A stretch of 64,000 nt of DNA from contig CM114274.1 of NCBI GenBank assembly GCA_050084515.1, positions 41,664,001 through 41,728,000 on the forward strand. Reading direction: 5' to 3'. This stretch comes from Blasia pusilla (lineage: Eukaryota > Marchantiophyta > Marchantiopsida > Blasiales). Both the position numbers and the translations under genes were made by a program. The notes under the pieces are model-generated. The model did no database searches and was not told the DNA's origin. It worked only from the letters and a program-made list of their open reading frames with translations. Below, piece after piece: positions 20,750 to 32,469 of this stretch. Each line of letters opens with the position of its first letter. Position 1 is the first letter of the stretch.

Positions 20750-23700
20750 TGGTTTGATTTAAATTTTCTTAAAGAAATTTTTTTAAAAGTGGTAATGTGT
20801 ATGAAAAAAAAAATTCTAATACTATCTAAAATTGATAATGAAATTAAGTAGGAAAAAAATTACTATTTACATTGATTTTGATACTTACAAACTTACATAA
20901 ATCAAAAAATATGTCTAATAAAAATTAGATCTAAATATCCATTAATCCCTAATCTAATTCAGTTGTTTTCATGATATTAAGTTCTCAAACACTTATCCTT
21001 TCAACCATAATAAATTCCTATACATAATATGAATATACTAAGTTAGTTAGTATCATAAGAAATATTTTATGAATATCCAAACTTTCGCAAAAGAGTTTTC
21101 TAAAGACAATATGGAGAAAATTGTGGTACAAGCATTTATGTTGTCAATATCATCATTCTTTAGAGAAAAATAATTTTATTTCTTAAAAGAGAAATTTCAT
21201 GAAATTCTTCAAAGAGTTTTCATATCATCTATCCTATTAATTTTAGTAACCATTTCATAATCATACAAAGTTTTCTCCCTTTTTTAGGTACATAATTCTC
21301 TCCCACCTCCAACAACCACTTGATAAAATTTTGTTATTAAGATACTAGTAAGGTGATGGTAATGCACATGAAATAAACAAATGTTTGAAGAGCTAGTGTA
21401 TAGCCCTTGAAGGGAACAGATTAACCTAGTTGTCATTAGTCAAGCATAGAAGTGTTTGCAAATCAAGAAGGTAGTCTCCCACAAAAATACAGATAATAAA
21501 CTTCCAACTTTTGAACTCATGGGTTTGTTACTAGGTTCATCATCTTTATTTTTTTATGAGCCTTTATTTTTATATGAGATAATACATATGATCTTTTGAT
21601 AGTGGTTTGAATGATTTGTGGACAATATGCTTGACCAAAAACAAAAACACTTAAAAAATTACCACGGAATATATTGAGTTTTCCACGAGATAATATTTAA
21701 CAAAAATCAACATAGATCATTTCCATAATAGCTTGAAAAGTGTTATTTTATGGCTATGTTTTATATATTTAGTTTTCTTTAGGGGATAAAGCATGTATAT
21801 TATCGTTGAGTGTTAAACTAATACATACAAGGAAATAAGACCTTGAAATAATTCATGGTATTAAAATGATACTTAGAAGTAAATGAAAACTTGTAATACT
21901 AAGAGATATATATTATGTATGGCGCATAAGTTTGTATGTTTGTAAATAGAGCTGATAAATATTTCTCGATCGGAATCTTGAAGCATAAATAACCGACATG
22001 TCCCTTGTCTAACAATCAAACCGTTATTTCGGATGAAGCTAAAGCTAATGCAATGCCTCTTAGAGAAAAATAAATGATATATGAAATGATAGGGTAGAAG
22101 AGATTACGTGAGGTCATTCATGGGAAAAATTTTCTATGAATGGGACTAAAATGACTCAATAAATAAAAATTTTGGTCAAATAAGTGTGTTGTAAGCAAAA
22201 ATTATTGCAAATAAACTGTGAAGTATTGAGCCATTGTGGATACTAGAAGATTCTTCAATATAAGAGAACACTTCCCTATCATCCTCGAGAAGTCCCCATG
22301 GAATAATATCCTCATAAAACATTAGACATAATGCTCCATTTACTCTTCTCAAATATTTCTATGAAGTTGTTCTTCACATGATGGAATAATCTCAATCAAT
22401 GACGTTCTACTTCATATGTAATAATCAATGATAATAAGTTAGCTCATCTTATGCCACTCATACTTATACAATTTAGTAGAAATCTTGTATAAGTAGTTCC
22501 AATGAGCAAAGAAATTGCCCAAATACAACTTGGATTTATAGCTAAGTTATAATTTACTTAGATGAGTAAAATATAGGCATCTAAAAGGAAGGAGGAAAAT
22601 ATTTCTCTCTTCTCTAACTATAATACATCAAGGAAAAAAAATTAACATATAAATATTTATATAGATTAGTTGAAATTCATTGGGTTAAATTTATTGTTCT
22701 ATTTGTTTGCAAAACATCTTGAAAACATTGAAATAAACTATTTTTTAATTGTTAAGATGAGTTGATAATCTTACAATATCTTGGTCTTATTCACATATAT
22801 TAAACTTGAAAAGTCACCTTCGTGCCTTAAAATTTATTTATTTAATTATGTATATATTTATAATTATAATGAATAAAAAACTCAATAGTTAAGATAGAGG
22901 TATAACTTAAATTGGAATCCAAAATTGAAGGTGGGAGATAAATTAGGTAGATACCATGTTTTGTAGTAGTTACATCTATTGTGGATGATGTGTGCTTATC
23001 TTTTTACAATTTAAATGGAACCCCATGAGATCCCTTAGATACATATTTACATAGATATTTGAATATACAAATATTACCTATTATCTCCTAATTAATATAA
23101 CAAGAAAAGACGGAGCACAATATGGGATTGCAGAGCATCACTTAACAAATGTTAATGTTTTCCATTTTCTTATATTCAAGAGAACATAAAAATACATGAA
23201 TATATTAATTCATATGAAATAGAAGAAATAAACCTAAGGTAAGTAAATTAGTACTTGTGATATATTGGATAACCATCTTCAATATATATTTTATAAGTGG
23301 CAAATACTCTCAAATACTATTTTTTTTTTAGTTTTAAATGATGCACATAGTTTGTAAACCATACAATTAACAATAGTATAATAGAGCCTTGGATGGCTAT
23401 ATTCTTAAAGGTTTGCAAAACTTATGTTCTAGTAATCAGAAATATTATATGGTTTATCCTCATGTTATCAAATAATAAAAATATGCACTTGTGGCAAAGT
23501 TATTTTTAAAAATTCCACCAAAAAAATATATCCTACAATTTGATCCTATATATGCTTGTTGATGATAAATCGTACCATTTTCTTCCTTCTTTTCAAGATC
23601 AAATCTTCTTTTACAATTGAATGACCAAGTAGTAAGTTGATATAATCTAATCCCACTTAAAAATTACTTGTCATGATAGAAAAATCGTCACCCTTCCCCA

Positions 23701-24130
23701 AGTAGCTTCTAATTTCCATTGCATCTTAGTACAACTTGTGCGTACCACGTTAATCTCTAGTAAAATAAGAGAGTAACACAACATGTCTTCCAAACCTTTC
23801 CAGCATCCACATCATGCATAGCAACCTTAATATTTGGATATAATTCATCACTTAACTCCTTATTTTAGCATATCCATAGTAACCATTGTATGTGTATAGT
23901 GGCCTAAATACTAAACAAATATTCTTGAGTAAAACAACCAAATTATAGTAGTGAGCAAAAGCTTGCGCTTTACTCAAGCTGTTGTTTTTACTACTCCTTT
24001 TAGCTCGGGTCGTGGTCTTGCTAGTGCTCCTCTCTCCTTAGGCTACACTTTCCATGTGCTAATTTTTCTAAAGTTATGCTTATGATGTGATCTCACTCTT
24101 GTCAACGCTCAAACACTTCATGATATCATT
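20750..24130. other. AT-rich gene-free block
   Basis: About 3.4 kb of strongly AT-rich DNA without any ORF over 60 codons on either strand, which is striking over this length. It ends abruptly where the retroelement at about 24.15 kb begins. It could be a very old decayed mobile element, but I could not match any segment to a known protein by eye. Confidence 0.6.
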
Positions 24131-24362
24131 CTGTCTTTGCTTTTGCGATTCTTGGTAGGCATATTGTCATGCGCATACACATTGATGGTCACATCCACAC
24201 CACACAAGATCAATCTTCCCCACACAAGGGTAGATCCACACATGTACAGAAATCAACTCATACATATACATGGAGATCATACAACCGTCCCCCTAGCTGG
24301 CACTTGGATCCCCCTAACTCTAGATAGAAAATATCTCCCTCACATGACCTACTACCCTATAT

Positions 24363-24497
24363 ACATCTTGGACACATCCATTGTTCCGTGGGAACTACAT
24401 CAAGAAGGGGGGTCAGACATGACATATGCCACCCTTGAGAACAACCATCAAATACCAACGTGGTGGCTGCACTCCTCGCAGATCCGCACAACATACA
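24363..24497 (-). pseudogene. PHD-finger segment of the retroelement
   Basis: Within a minus-strand ORF (24357-24725) the last 46 residues show a PHD-type zinc finger: C-x2-C at the start (CMLC), then FDGCSQGWHMSC, then WMCPRC. Canonical fingers read CDxC before the GWH; here the first of those cysteines is Phe, so one zinc ligand is missing. The tryptophan before the last Cys pair and the LTPLLDVVP linker are typical of the fold. PHD fingers bind histone H3 tails, so in an active copy it could guide chromatin targeting (inference). Just upstream the ORF holds a truncated RNase H and the segment NCAPCHLPNVDKIVDPS. Confidence 0.75.
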
Positions 24498-24649
24498 CCT
24501 CAAGCGTGCAGGTATTATTGCCAAGCTCGGATCCACTATCTTGTCCACGTTTGGAAGATGACATGGCGCACAATTGCGCATATGATCCTTCCAAGCCATA
24601 CCATCCCGTCCCTCCAACATGAGGACTCCAATCGATAATACCTCGCACA

Positions 24650-24943
24650 CACGTAGGATCGTGCGCCACACATGTGGATCATTACATACCTGAAATATGC
24701 CACGGGCCACATTGCAGCCAAGCACACTCCCTCAAAGGAGCTGTACTTTGCCTCTGAAATTTTGTTCAATCAACTTGCGTAAGCCACAACGAACTCCCTC
24801 TCCTCGTCATCCCTCTGAGTAAGCACTGCTCCTAGACCAAACATGCTCCAATCCGTATGTAATTGGAATGGGCAACCCCTAACCAGTCTTTGTAAAATGG
24901 ATGAGGACGTCAACCTTTCCTTGAGATCCTAAAATGCTTGCTC
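24650..24943 (-). pseudogene. RNase H remnant of the retroelement
   Basis: Following the RT, the minus strand reads a Ty3/gypsy RNase H beginning (QLHTDWSMFGLGAVLTQ) and then KYSSFEGVCLAAMWPVAYFR, the usual SxYExECLAxxW region. Stops and a frameshift interrupt it, and the expected TDHxxL region is absent; the reading jumps to the segment preceding the PHD finger. This is consistent with an internal deletion. Confidence 0.65.
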
Positions 24944-25887
24944 CTAATCATCTCCCCATAACCAAACTTGATCAAGTCTCGTCAACAAGGTCAAAGACTT
25001 CGCGATCGCACTAAAACCCTTGACATACCCTTGATAGAAGTTTTCCAGTCCAAGAAATGCTTGGACTTGACTCACATCTATAGGGCGTGGAATCAACGCA
25101 ATAGCCTCCACCTTCGTCTCCTGAATACCTAACCCACTCGGGTATATGGTGTGTCCCAAGTACTCAATCTGCTCCTGAAAGAATCTCCACTTGCTTAGAT
25201 GTAACTTCAATCGCTGAAACACCTCCTCTAGGTGTCTCTCATGCTCTTCAACCGTGGAACTAAAGATAAGAATATCATCTATGTAACATTGTACAAAATC
25301 CAAGCTAGCTAGAATCCTATCTATCACTCTCTATAATTCCACAAGCGCGTTCTTCAACCCAAATGGTAAGAACCGCCATTGATAGATGCAATCTCTCCTG
25401 AACCAATCTATCCCCCACAATGTTGTCTTCTCCATATCCTCCAGCCTGATAGAAAGCTGATGATAGCCAACACGAAGATCTAAAGTACTGAAGATATTTG
25501 CATGCCTACCACATCAAAGATCTCCTCAAGAGTAGGCATGGCGTACCGATCTTACATTGTTTGTCGGTTGATAGGACGGTAATCTTCACATATCCACCAA
25601 TATCGTCCAATTTCCATACATATCATTCTTTGTCGGCATGGTAGATGCATACTCCCCATGAAATTACTTCACAAGTCTTGACTCGTGCTCTAAATTAAGG
25701 CTCGTTCCATATCAGATTTCCTGTAGGATCGACGAAAGATTGGCATATCACTAGCCAACTCAATCCGTATCTTAGGATCCTTCAGCGTACTTAAGTCTCT
25801 CATAGTGAAGGAAAAACAACTAACATGCCCTCTAAGAAACCTATGAACTCTCCATTGCTCTCCTCCTATCAACTTGAGACCTATCAC
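24944..25887 (-). pseudogene. Reverse transcriptase of the methyltransferase-bearing retroelement
   Basis: The 5' part (25887-25690, minus) reads EQWRVHRFLRG and IELASDMPIFRRSYRKSDME, the RT approach region. After an interrupted stretch the ORF 25327-24944 carries the catalytic YIDD (25274-25285) in QCYIDDILIFSS, then HLEEVFQRL, YLGHTI and QAFLGLENFYQGYVKGFS, all standard Ty3/gypsy RT landmarks. The middle of the palm (around 25.33-25.69 kb) is broken by stops. The enzyme would copy element RNA to DNA; this copy cannot. Confidence 0.85.
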
Positions 25888-25923
25888 ATGCTCCCAAGTC
25901 TCTATCGTGATCTCACTCGAAAA

Positions 25924-26006
25924 GGAAGCAACCTTCGGCTAGGGTTGCTACATAGCAACCAAAGTTGGAGGTTGCTTCCTTTGGTTGCTATGTAGCAACC
26001 CTAGCC
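25924..26006. repeat. Nested perfect inverted repeats between RT and methyltransferase
   Basis: Arm 25937-25964 is an exact 28-bp reverse complement of 25979-26006, with a 14-nt spacer. Each arm also contains its own small palindrome (ggttgcta with tagcaacc). In addition ggaagcaacct (25924-25934) pairs with aggttgcttcc inside the spacer (25969-25979), so two mutually exclusive foldings exist. It interrupts the retroelement and may be a small inverted-repeat insertion. Confidence 0.85.
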
Positions 26007-26237
26007 ACCTTTGCAACAACCACTCAACTCTGACTTCCTACACCATGCTCCACATCCAAAAAATAAACATGTGATACTTTGGCAGCCTTCGGACTCTCCG
26101 CTCGGACGACGTCCCAGGAAGTCCATGGGTGCCTATCTCTCCTCGTCCTACCCCAAGCCAAAGCCTGTACAGACCTTGTAGGCAATGGTCCAATTTGTGG
26201 ACGAGACGGCATAGATGACACTCGCATTCATCTCTAC

Positions 26238-27472
26238 TCAACCATACCTAGGCTGACTATCCATGTGAGACAATTGAGGTCCATCGCATGCCCCAACACC
26301 TGTCTCGGGAGCCTCAGTCATATCAGGCACCGCCGTAGTATCCGTAGCAAACCCCATGGCGTGCTCACGCTCATCTGCTGTAGGCTCCTCCAATGCTTGG
26401 GTCATCTCATTCCAAATCATGGTTGGATCTCCCTGACGAAAGGCTTGGGATGTTGGGAAATTCACCAATTTAGGTAAGGCTTCCCTCAACTCCCCCACCC
26501 TATTGGCCATCGCCAACGGTGGTCTATCATCGCACGTCACCACTTGAGATGGATGCCCTAAGCCCAAAATAGCATCCATTGTGAGATATGGTGCTCTCAA
26601 GACTCCATCGTATGCTCGACTCAGTACCTCTGATAGGATCAGGTTTGTCCACCACAATTGTAGACGATGGGCACGTGATCCAACTCTCGCTACATCTAAC
26701 AACACAGCACGTCCCAACCAAGACCTCACTTGATGCACAATCATCATCACACGTGCATGAATATCTCCCAAAAATGGCACGTTCTCCAAAATATATGCCC
26801 TAGAATATGTCTGACTCTCCTACAACTGTCGTACTACTGGAAACATCTCCCAAAACATCCTTGACCTTGGATCCTTCAGTGGAAACCCTCAGCCAGTTGA
26901 TGAATGACCCTAACATGGCCATCCACCTATCACCAAATGAATGGTGTCAACTATATCCAGATTCTGCGCCCCCACCAAAGAGATGTCGGTAGGTAGTGTA
27001 TGCTGATATCCCCGTACTGCAAATACCAGCAACAACTCAGGATACCTCTGGACCAATCTTGCCACGTGGTCTCATCTCTCTTCACATAAAGGTATTGATG
27101 CACCGGTATATCCGCTTGCAATACCGTAGCCAGTCCAGTGCTAATCCCTCCAAAGAGATCTAGCACCCTAACACCCTCCTCTAGACATTGCCACACAACA
27201 CTCGTGATATCTAGTGGGGTCAGCATATCCACTCTAGGAGCCCAATTGCCACCTGACTCTCGCTGCTCTGGGATAAAGGTATGGTTCCAGGATTGCCTCA
27301 CGAGGTCGTTCGCACTCCTCTGTAGTTCTTGAGTCGTATCCCACAATGGTGAAGAGCTCTCGCCAACATGGGAAGAGACAGTCGCCATGGCATGTCTCTC
27401 TATGGGATTATATGCTATAGGGACATCCTCCATGTGCGTTCCCCTCCAACAACTCTCCTGGCTAGCTAACAC
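26238..27472 (-). pseudogene. Retroelement-borne C5-cytosine DNA methyltransferase, DNMT3-like, inactivated
   Basis: The minus strand shows the C5-MTase motifs in canonical order. Motif I, VLDLFGGISTGL, is at 27131-27166 (AdoMet binding). Motif IV, GGWPC-stop-GHS, is at 26901-26927 and holds the catalytic Cys. Motif VI, ENV, is at 26778-26786. Motif VIII-like SRAHRLQLWWTNL is at 26640-26678, and the motif IX/X approach DEREHAMGF is at about 26349-26378. The wording matches DNMT3 rather than DRM (whose motifs are rearranged): compare SxAHRxxxxWxN and ExERxxGF of animal DNMT3 as I recall it. The codon after the catalytic Cys is TAG, probably from CAG. Frameshifts separate motif I from IV and IV from VI. 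It lies between retropepsin and RT, so it was part of gag-pol. An active copy could methylate element DNA (inference). Confidence 0.82.
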
Positions 27473-27742
27473 TACCTGTGAAAGCTGCCAAGGTGGTCAT
27501 AGACTCGTCTCGTGCTCGATCACCTCGTCCCTCAAACTGCACGGGTAGCTGACTCATCTGCCCGTCACGTGTGCGCCACCCTGGCCGATAAGCAACGGTC
27601 TCCTCCCAAAATTCAAAGATGAATCCTAAGGGATATAACATTGTACTCCCCATCAACATATCCTACGACTCAATTGGTGTCATAATCGTAGGTGTGCGCA
27701 CCATAGCACTATCCATCATATGCTCCGGTTGAACTCAGAAAA

Positions 27743-28291
27743 CTATCTCCTATACTGCGTGGGTGATACGCCCCCAATTGAGGTCTGTATCTGGAAGTTA
27801 CAAGGCTCAATGTCGGCCTTCTGTAACTCCAACGCTAAGCACGCTGCCTTCCCTAACATCAAGGACTGCGCTCTCGAATCAAGTAGGTTGCATTGCGAGT
27901 GGTATATTGTCCCCGTCGGACTAACCGAGCAAAATATTCCAACTCGGTTATCCAATAATACTACGCGAGGTGTCACCACTACTCGCTCTATGGCCGGTTG
28001 AGCTGGCATATCTACCAACTTCACCGCCGCCGCATGCCATGACTCTATGGGGGACGTCCCGAGCACCCGCTCCAAGGGCAAGCCCACCACCTCCTCAACT
28101 ACCTTTGAACAAGAGGCAATCACCTCTCCACGCTCACACAAAGTGGGGGCCAGCCGTAACACCTCAGCTGGTCCAATTCCCATCATCGCCATCTCTCTGG
28201 TGGAAAATAGTGGAGCGTGGCTTACTCTGGTGGCCACTTCCAACACTATGGTTGACACTGACTCCACTCCAACTGGCATAGGAGCTATCAC
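27743..28291 (-). pseudogene. Retropepsin region of the retroelement
   Basis: An open minus-strand segment of 182 codons. Near residue 137 it reads NLLDSRAQSLMLGKAA (DSRA at 27869-27880), which fits the retropepsin active site D-S/T-G-A with the glycine codon changed to Arg. A following CNFQIQTSIGG resembles the protease flap region. The upstream part (residues 1-110) is a linker of unknown role. The position between gag and methyltransferase is as expected for pro. With the Gly lost the protease should be inactive. Confidence 0.65.
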
Positions 28292-28829
28292 TCCAACTCC
28301 TCGTGACGTCGACGCACCTGCCTAACCTGTAGGCATCGCTGGTTATCAAGGCACCATCGATGGTGTACATAGTGCCTCCGACAATGTGAATGACTATGGA
28401 ACCCTCGCCGCCATCCATCGGTCCCCCCCCGATGGGTCAATCTCAACTCTACCTCTCGATGGCTCAATGTCTCTCGCAGCACCTCAAGCCGATCACCACT
28501 ATAGTAGCCTCAACCTAAGTAAGACTACATATAAACCCCATACTAGCGAGATCCTCACCCGAGTCATGGTAAGAGGTAGAAGTTGGAGCCACACTAGCTG
28601 CTCGCGGGTCCGTGCCTTCCCTGAGCTACATCATTGTCATGGCAGCAATCCTTTGCTCCAACTAATCGATGCGTGAGAGAAGTGTCGGCTTTGGTGGTGC
28701 TTCTCCATCTCCTGTGGCTGGTGGTGGTCCTCTATCACCACGTCGAGGAACAACTCCCCGACCTCCTCCAAGACGACCGCCCCCAAACCCTCAGCCTACC
28801 CCTAGACGTGCCTCTCAACAAAGGTCAAA

Positions 28830-30055
28830 ACATCTATCCTTAGTGTGACCATATTTGTGGCAATAGTCACACTGGTACTGTGGTGGAGCCATCCTCTGTG
28901 ACTCCATGCAATCGGAGGTGCTAGTGATCCTCTCCCATGCTATGTGTAGTCTCTCTGCCTATGGGCCCCTCCACATGTCCAACAAGACAACATCGGTCCC
29001 TACTGGGCAACATCTGTAGGTACGGGTTGTTGCCTAATAGGCTCACGGTACCCGCCCTGCTCTCTGAGCACACTGGCTCGCTCCCATTTTACTAGTGCTT
29101 GTTGTGGCACCTGTGGGGTCACCGTCGCACGTCGACCAGAAAATCCAACGGTCACTACTTGCTCCTCACTCATGTTGAGCTCAATACGCTTAGACAACTC
29201 AAAAACCACCTTCAATGTGGGCTTTGCTGTGTGAATCAGCACTTCATCTAGGACTTTCTTTTGTAGTTCTTAGTCTAGAACCTCGTACCAATAGTGGACT
29301 GACTACGCCTAAATCACCCCATACATATCAATGATCAGCCTCCTCATGCGCGTGAATGACTCTCTCAAACTATCACCCGATCATCGCTGAAAATCCTATA
29401 GACTCTTGAGCTTGTCGGTGCGTATGCATTGGTAGCTCTTCCCCAAAAATTGGAAGAACTCCACTATGGGACTGAAGTTGGGTGGCCCTCTACCACCAGA
29501 GGTCTCTGCCAAATCACTTGTCTCATTGCCCTCCTCTCCATCTAGTCTCCGGGCTGATGGTGTGGGTCTCTCTCCTCTCACAATCCCATCATATGCCTTG
29601 CAACCACTGGTGGAAACATACTATGGAGCCCAATACATCCTCCAAGCATTGATCTTTACAGAATACAACGATCAGAACTCCATGTAGTCATCCATCGGAG
29701 GACCCTCCAAGTCCTGGAACAACCCCTTCCATGCCATAAAAGGGTTGAACCGTGTTGGGGTCCATATCTCTTGGAAGTCGCACCACGTGTCGAACTCCTA
29801 GATAGAATCATCTAAGTCGAAGGTACCCACTACACTCGAGAAACGATGCATGCCCTGATGGCCCATGTCGTCCATCTCCTGCCAAATGACGTCTGCGATC
29901 TTGTCACCAGACCTGCTGCCTAATGATGACGATCCAACCAAGGATGGATGTCGAGGTAGCTCCTCACTCATAACCCCTCGGTATCTCACTCCACTCCGTA
30001 TTACCCCACTACTACTGCTCGCACTATCCCGTTCTTCCGAACCTAGGAAGAACAC
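28830..30055 (-). pseudogene. Gag region with CCHC zinc knuckle
   Basis: Minus-strand pieces give a capsid-like gag: DDMGHQGMHRF near 29.84 kb, then a conserved KPTLKVVFELSKRIELNMSEEQVVT block (29000-29242). A perfect zinc knuckle, CDYCHKYGHTKDRC (C-x2-C-x4-H-x4-C), lies at 28830-28871. Several stops interrupt the frame. The same blocks recur in the second copy (40318-40527 and 39991-40032). The protein would package element RNA. Confidence 0.75.
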
Positions 30056-30774
30056 CGTGATGAGAACCTTGTCTCACTCGCTCAAGCACTCAAACTCACC
30101 AAGAGTCTCCCACACTCCTCACTAGCTCACCCACGCTAATGGTATTCCCGTGACGGCACACCCGGCCTCACGCACAATCAACACTCAGGCTCACCATGAG
30201 CCTCCCAACTAACTCACCTAAACCACTGATACTCTCGGGTCATACCCATGACCCCTACTTGGAAACCTATGTTTATCCACAAACATGCTACACATGCATG
30301 GAGACTACAATCGTCACCATCGCTATACCCATCTAGCCCTAGCAACTACCCACACCCAGCATTCTCAATCACATAAGATAAGTGCAAGAAAAGGGACTCG
30401 AATGGATAACCTCATCACGCCCTCCAACCTACGGCATCAGGTTACCCATTCCTCCATGTGATATGACAACCTCCGCAACACGACACTCTCCTCGACCAAC
30501 ACATCGAACCTCCCATCAACATTGGCATGTATGCCTCCATCAGAATCCTTGCAAGCCCCAGCCACGCCCGAAAAGATCACGTCTTGAAAAATCTCTCCGC
30601 TCACCAGTAGACACGCCTCGCAATTTCAACTCAACCTCGTCCAAACGCAACTATGCCCGTCTATCACGTCACCCGTGCCTCTACCACATCGCCCTACTAC
30701 GTAGTAACTATTGGTAGTAAAAATGGCACACCTAGCCTAAAGCTCCACTCCTCAGCCTTGTCCACTCTGCGCTA

Positions 30775-30915
30775 TCAAGGAATCCAGACGCGAGCATTTA
30801 AGATAGAATCTATTTTTATGAGTACATCTTTAGAACTTGCTCCTTTGGCTGTTGTGAAAGCAGTTAGGTTGGTCCTACACGCAACAAATCGTACAGAGAG
30901 CAATAAAACATATGG
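30775..30915 (-). pseudogene. hAT transposase fragment
   Basis: On the minus strand this reads CRTNLTAFTTAKGASSK and IKIDSILN, matching the VAHRTNLAALSTAK...VDSILN segment of the hAT copy at 55910-58193. It is about 85-90% identical to 32950-33090, also minus, so one is a duplicate of the other. Confidence 0.7.
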
Positions 30916-31079
30916 TGGAGTGGGGTTTGGGCAAGGGAAGTTACAAAATGCCAGTTGGAGTTTGCTAGGGTGTTTAGGGTTGGGAGCTATGTCTCTAGCC
31001 AAGGGAGGCTCAAATGTTTTTCAATCCCTTCAAGCAAATTTTGGGGATTTATCTTTTGGAATTTTTAGGGAATGATCTT

Positions 31080-32460
31080 GTATAGAGACAAAAAAAATTT
31101 ACACATGCAAATATACTATCCATACACATGAAAATTTCATTGCAAAAATTATTCATTATTATCGTTCAATTAATACTAATTTTACTACGACGATAAAAAG
31201 CACATACATTCAAATGTTAATTTTAAAACTTTACAAAGTGGTATGTACTCTCTTCGATGAGAACCCTAAGTAAATCTCGTCACAATAACATGCAATCCCA
31301 TCATACATGTGTAAAAGAGGAGTGGCCAAAATTTCAAAGCTTTTGATAGTACTCTCCTTTGATCTCTATGGAAGTGCTAGTTTTCAATCATTGTTAAACA
31401 TACATGTTGCTTAAAGTATTCCTATTTTTTGGTCCTTGCCTGAACGAATGATATATTTGGCCCCCTCCACAACAAAACCTAATCCTTATATTTGAGGTTT
31501 AGTAATTTTGAAGTCAAACGTACTATGTCAGGCACTAAATCTCATTATGATAAGATGTGTCACCTTCATATGTCATTGCATCAATCAAATGTTGTGTTGG
31601 ATTGGATAAGGAAACCAATTTATCATTCCTATACATGTAGATAGATAAAGATAAGATCAAACATTTTAAATAGCCCACATTAATATAGTTTGGATTATGG
31701 ACCATACATGAAGTAAATTTTGGGAGCCATGGTTGAGACCATGAAGCAAATGGTGGAAGATGCACTCTTCTTTCTTGACACTATGCGATGTATTGTACTA
31801 CTCGGAAGGGGTTTTGAAGCCTTAATTTCATGGTTGCACAAAAATGAACAAGTTCTTCCTTAGGACCGATAAGTCTTGACATGGGTTCCAAGAGGTGGGA
31901 CCCATACTTTTAGTCCATGATGGAAGGAAATGCAAGGATGAGAGGAGCAATGAGTGAGCAGGGAGTGGAGGTGGAAGGAGGGAAACGGGGGAGTATGGAA
32001 CACGAAGGCAAGTAAGGGGAATGAGAAAGAAGGGAAAGATGGGGCCCATACGGATAAGTCTTTCCACATGTGGACATAAGTCCACAGACATGGAAATGTC
32101 CACATGCAACCTTGCTTAATTTCCATTTGCATACAAGACATGGAAATCTACCCAAAACTCAATCATTCCTCAAAGATGTGCGATGCATAATATGTGTGAG
32201 GCGATGGGGCTTGCATATCAAGAGGAGAAAGTCCAAGCTTTGGTAAGTTTCTTGCATGTTTCTTTCTCCTATTTCTTGTTCATGGTGCCTTAGATGCCTT
32301 AGACTAGAAGATTGGGATCATAGTAGATAATTAGTCCATAGTAACCCCACTTGAAAGAACCCCAAGGACCAAAAGAAATGAGATTAAATAATGCCTATTG
32401 GATGAGTCATTACCATGACTCACTGATGATGATGTTGCTAATATGTACCTCAAGTTGGGA
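31080..32460. other. No gene recognised
   Basis: AT-rich in the first half; 31.9-32.1 kb is purine-rich on the + strand, which generates several overlapping antisense ORFs of low complexity. I see nothing else. Confidence 0.5.
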
Positions 32461-32469
32461 TCATTTTAA

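Larger units (their letters stand above)
24150..30530 (-). mobile_element. Decayed Ty3/gypsy-like retroelement carrying a DNA methyltransferase and a PHD finger
   Basis: On the minus strand the recognisable order is gag with zinc knuckle (30055-28830), retropepsin (about 27.9 kb), C5-cytosine methyltransferase (27472-26238), reverse transcriptase (25887-24944), RNase H remnant (about 24.94-24.65 kb) and PHD finger (24497-24363). No integrase core is seen, so either it was deleted or it lay elsewhere. A second copy at 39132-41690 shares both ends (24169-24390 and 28200-30530), which fixes the approximate limits. Every domain contains stops or frameshifts, so the copy is dead. The RT-RNase H type is Ty3/gypsy (YIDD, YLGH). 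Methyltransferase capture by retrotransposons has been reported in dinoflagellates and charophyte algae (recalled, not looked up). Confidence 0.8.

Noticed and set aside
24137-24622. 161-codon + strand ORF
   Set aside because: It is antisense to the PHD and RNase H end of the retroelement; the signal-like N-terminus is coincidental.
30653-31075. 140-codon + strand ORF
   Set aside because: Its middle is antisense to a hAT transposase fragment (30775-30915), and the rest has no recognisable content.
31828-32155. Three overlapping minus-strand ORFs rich in Pro, Ser and Leu
   Set aside because: They arise from a purine-rich + strand in several frames at once, a composition effect.
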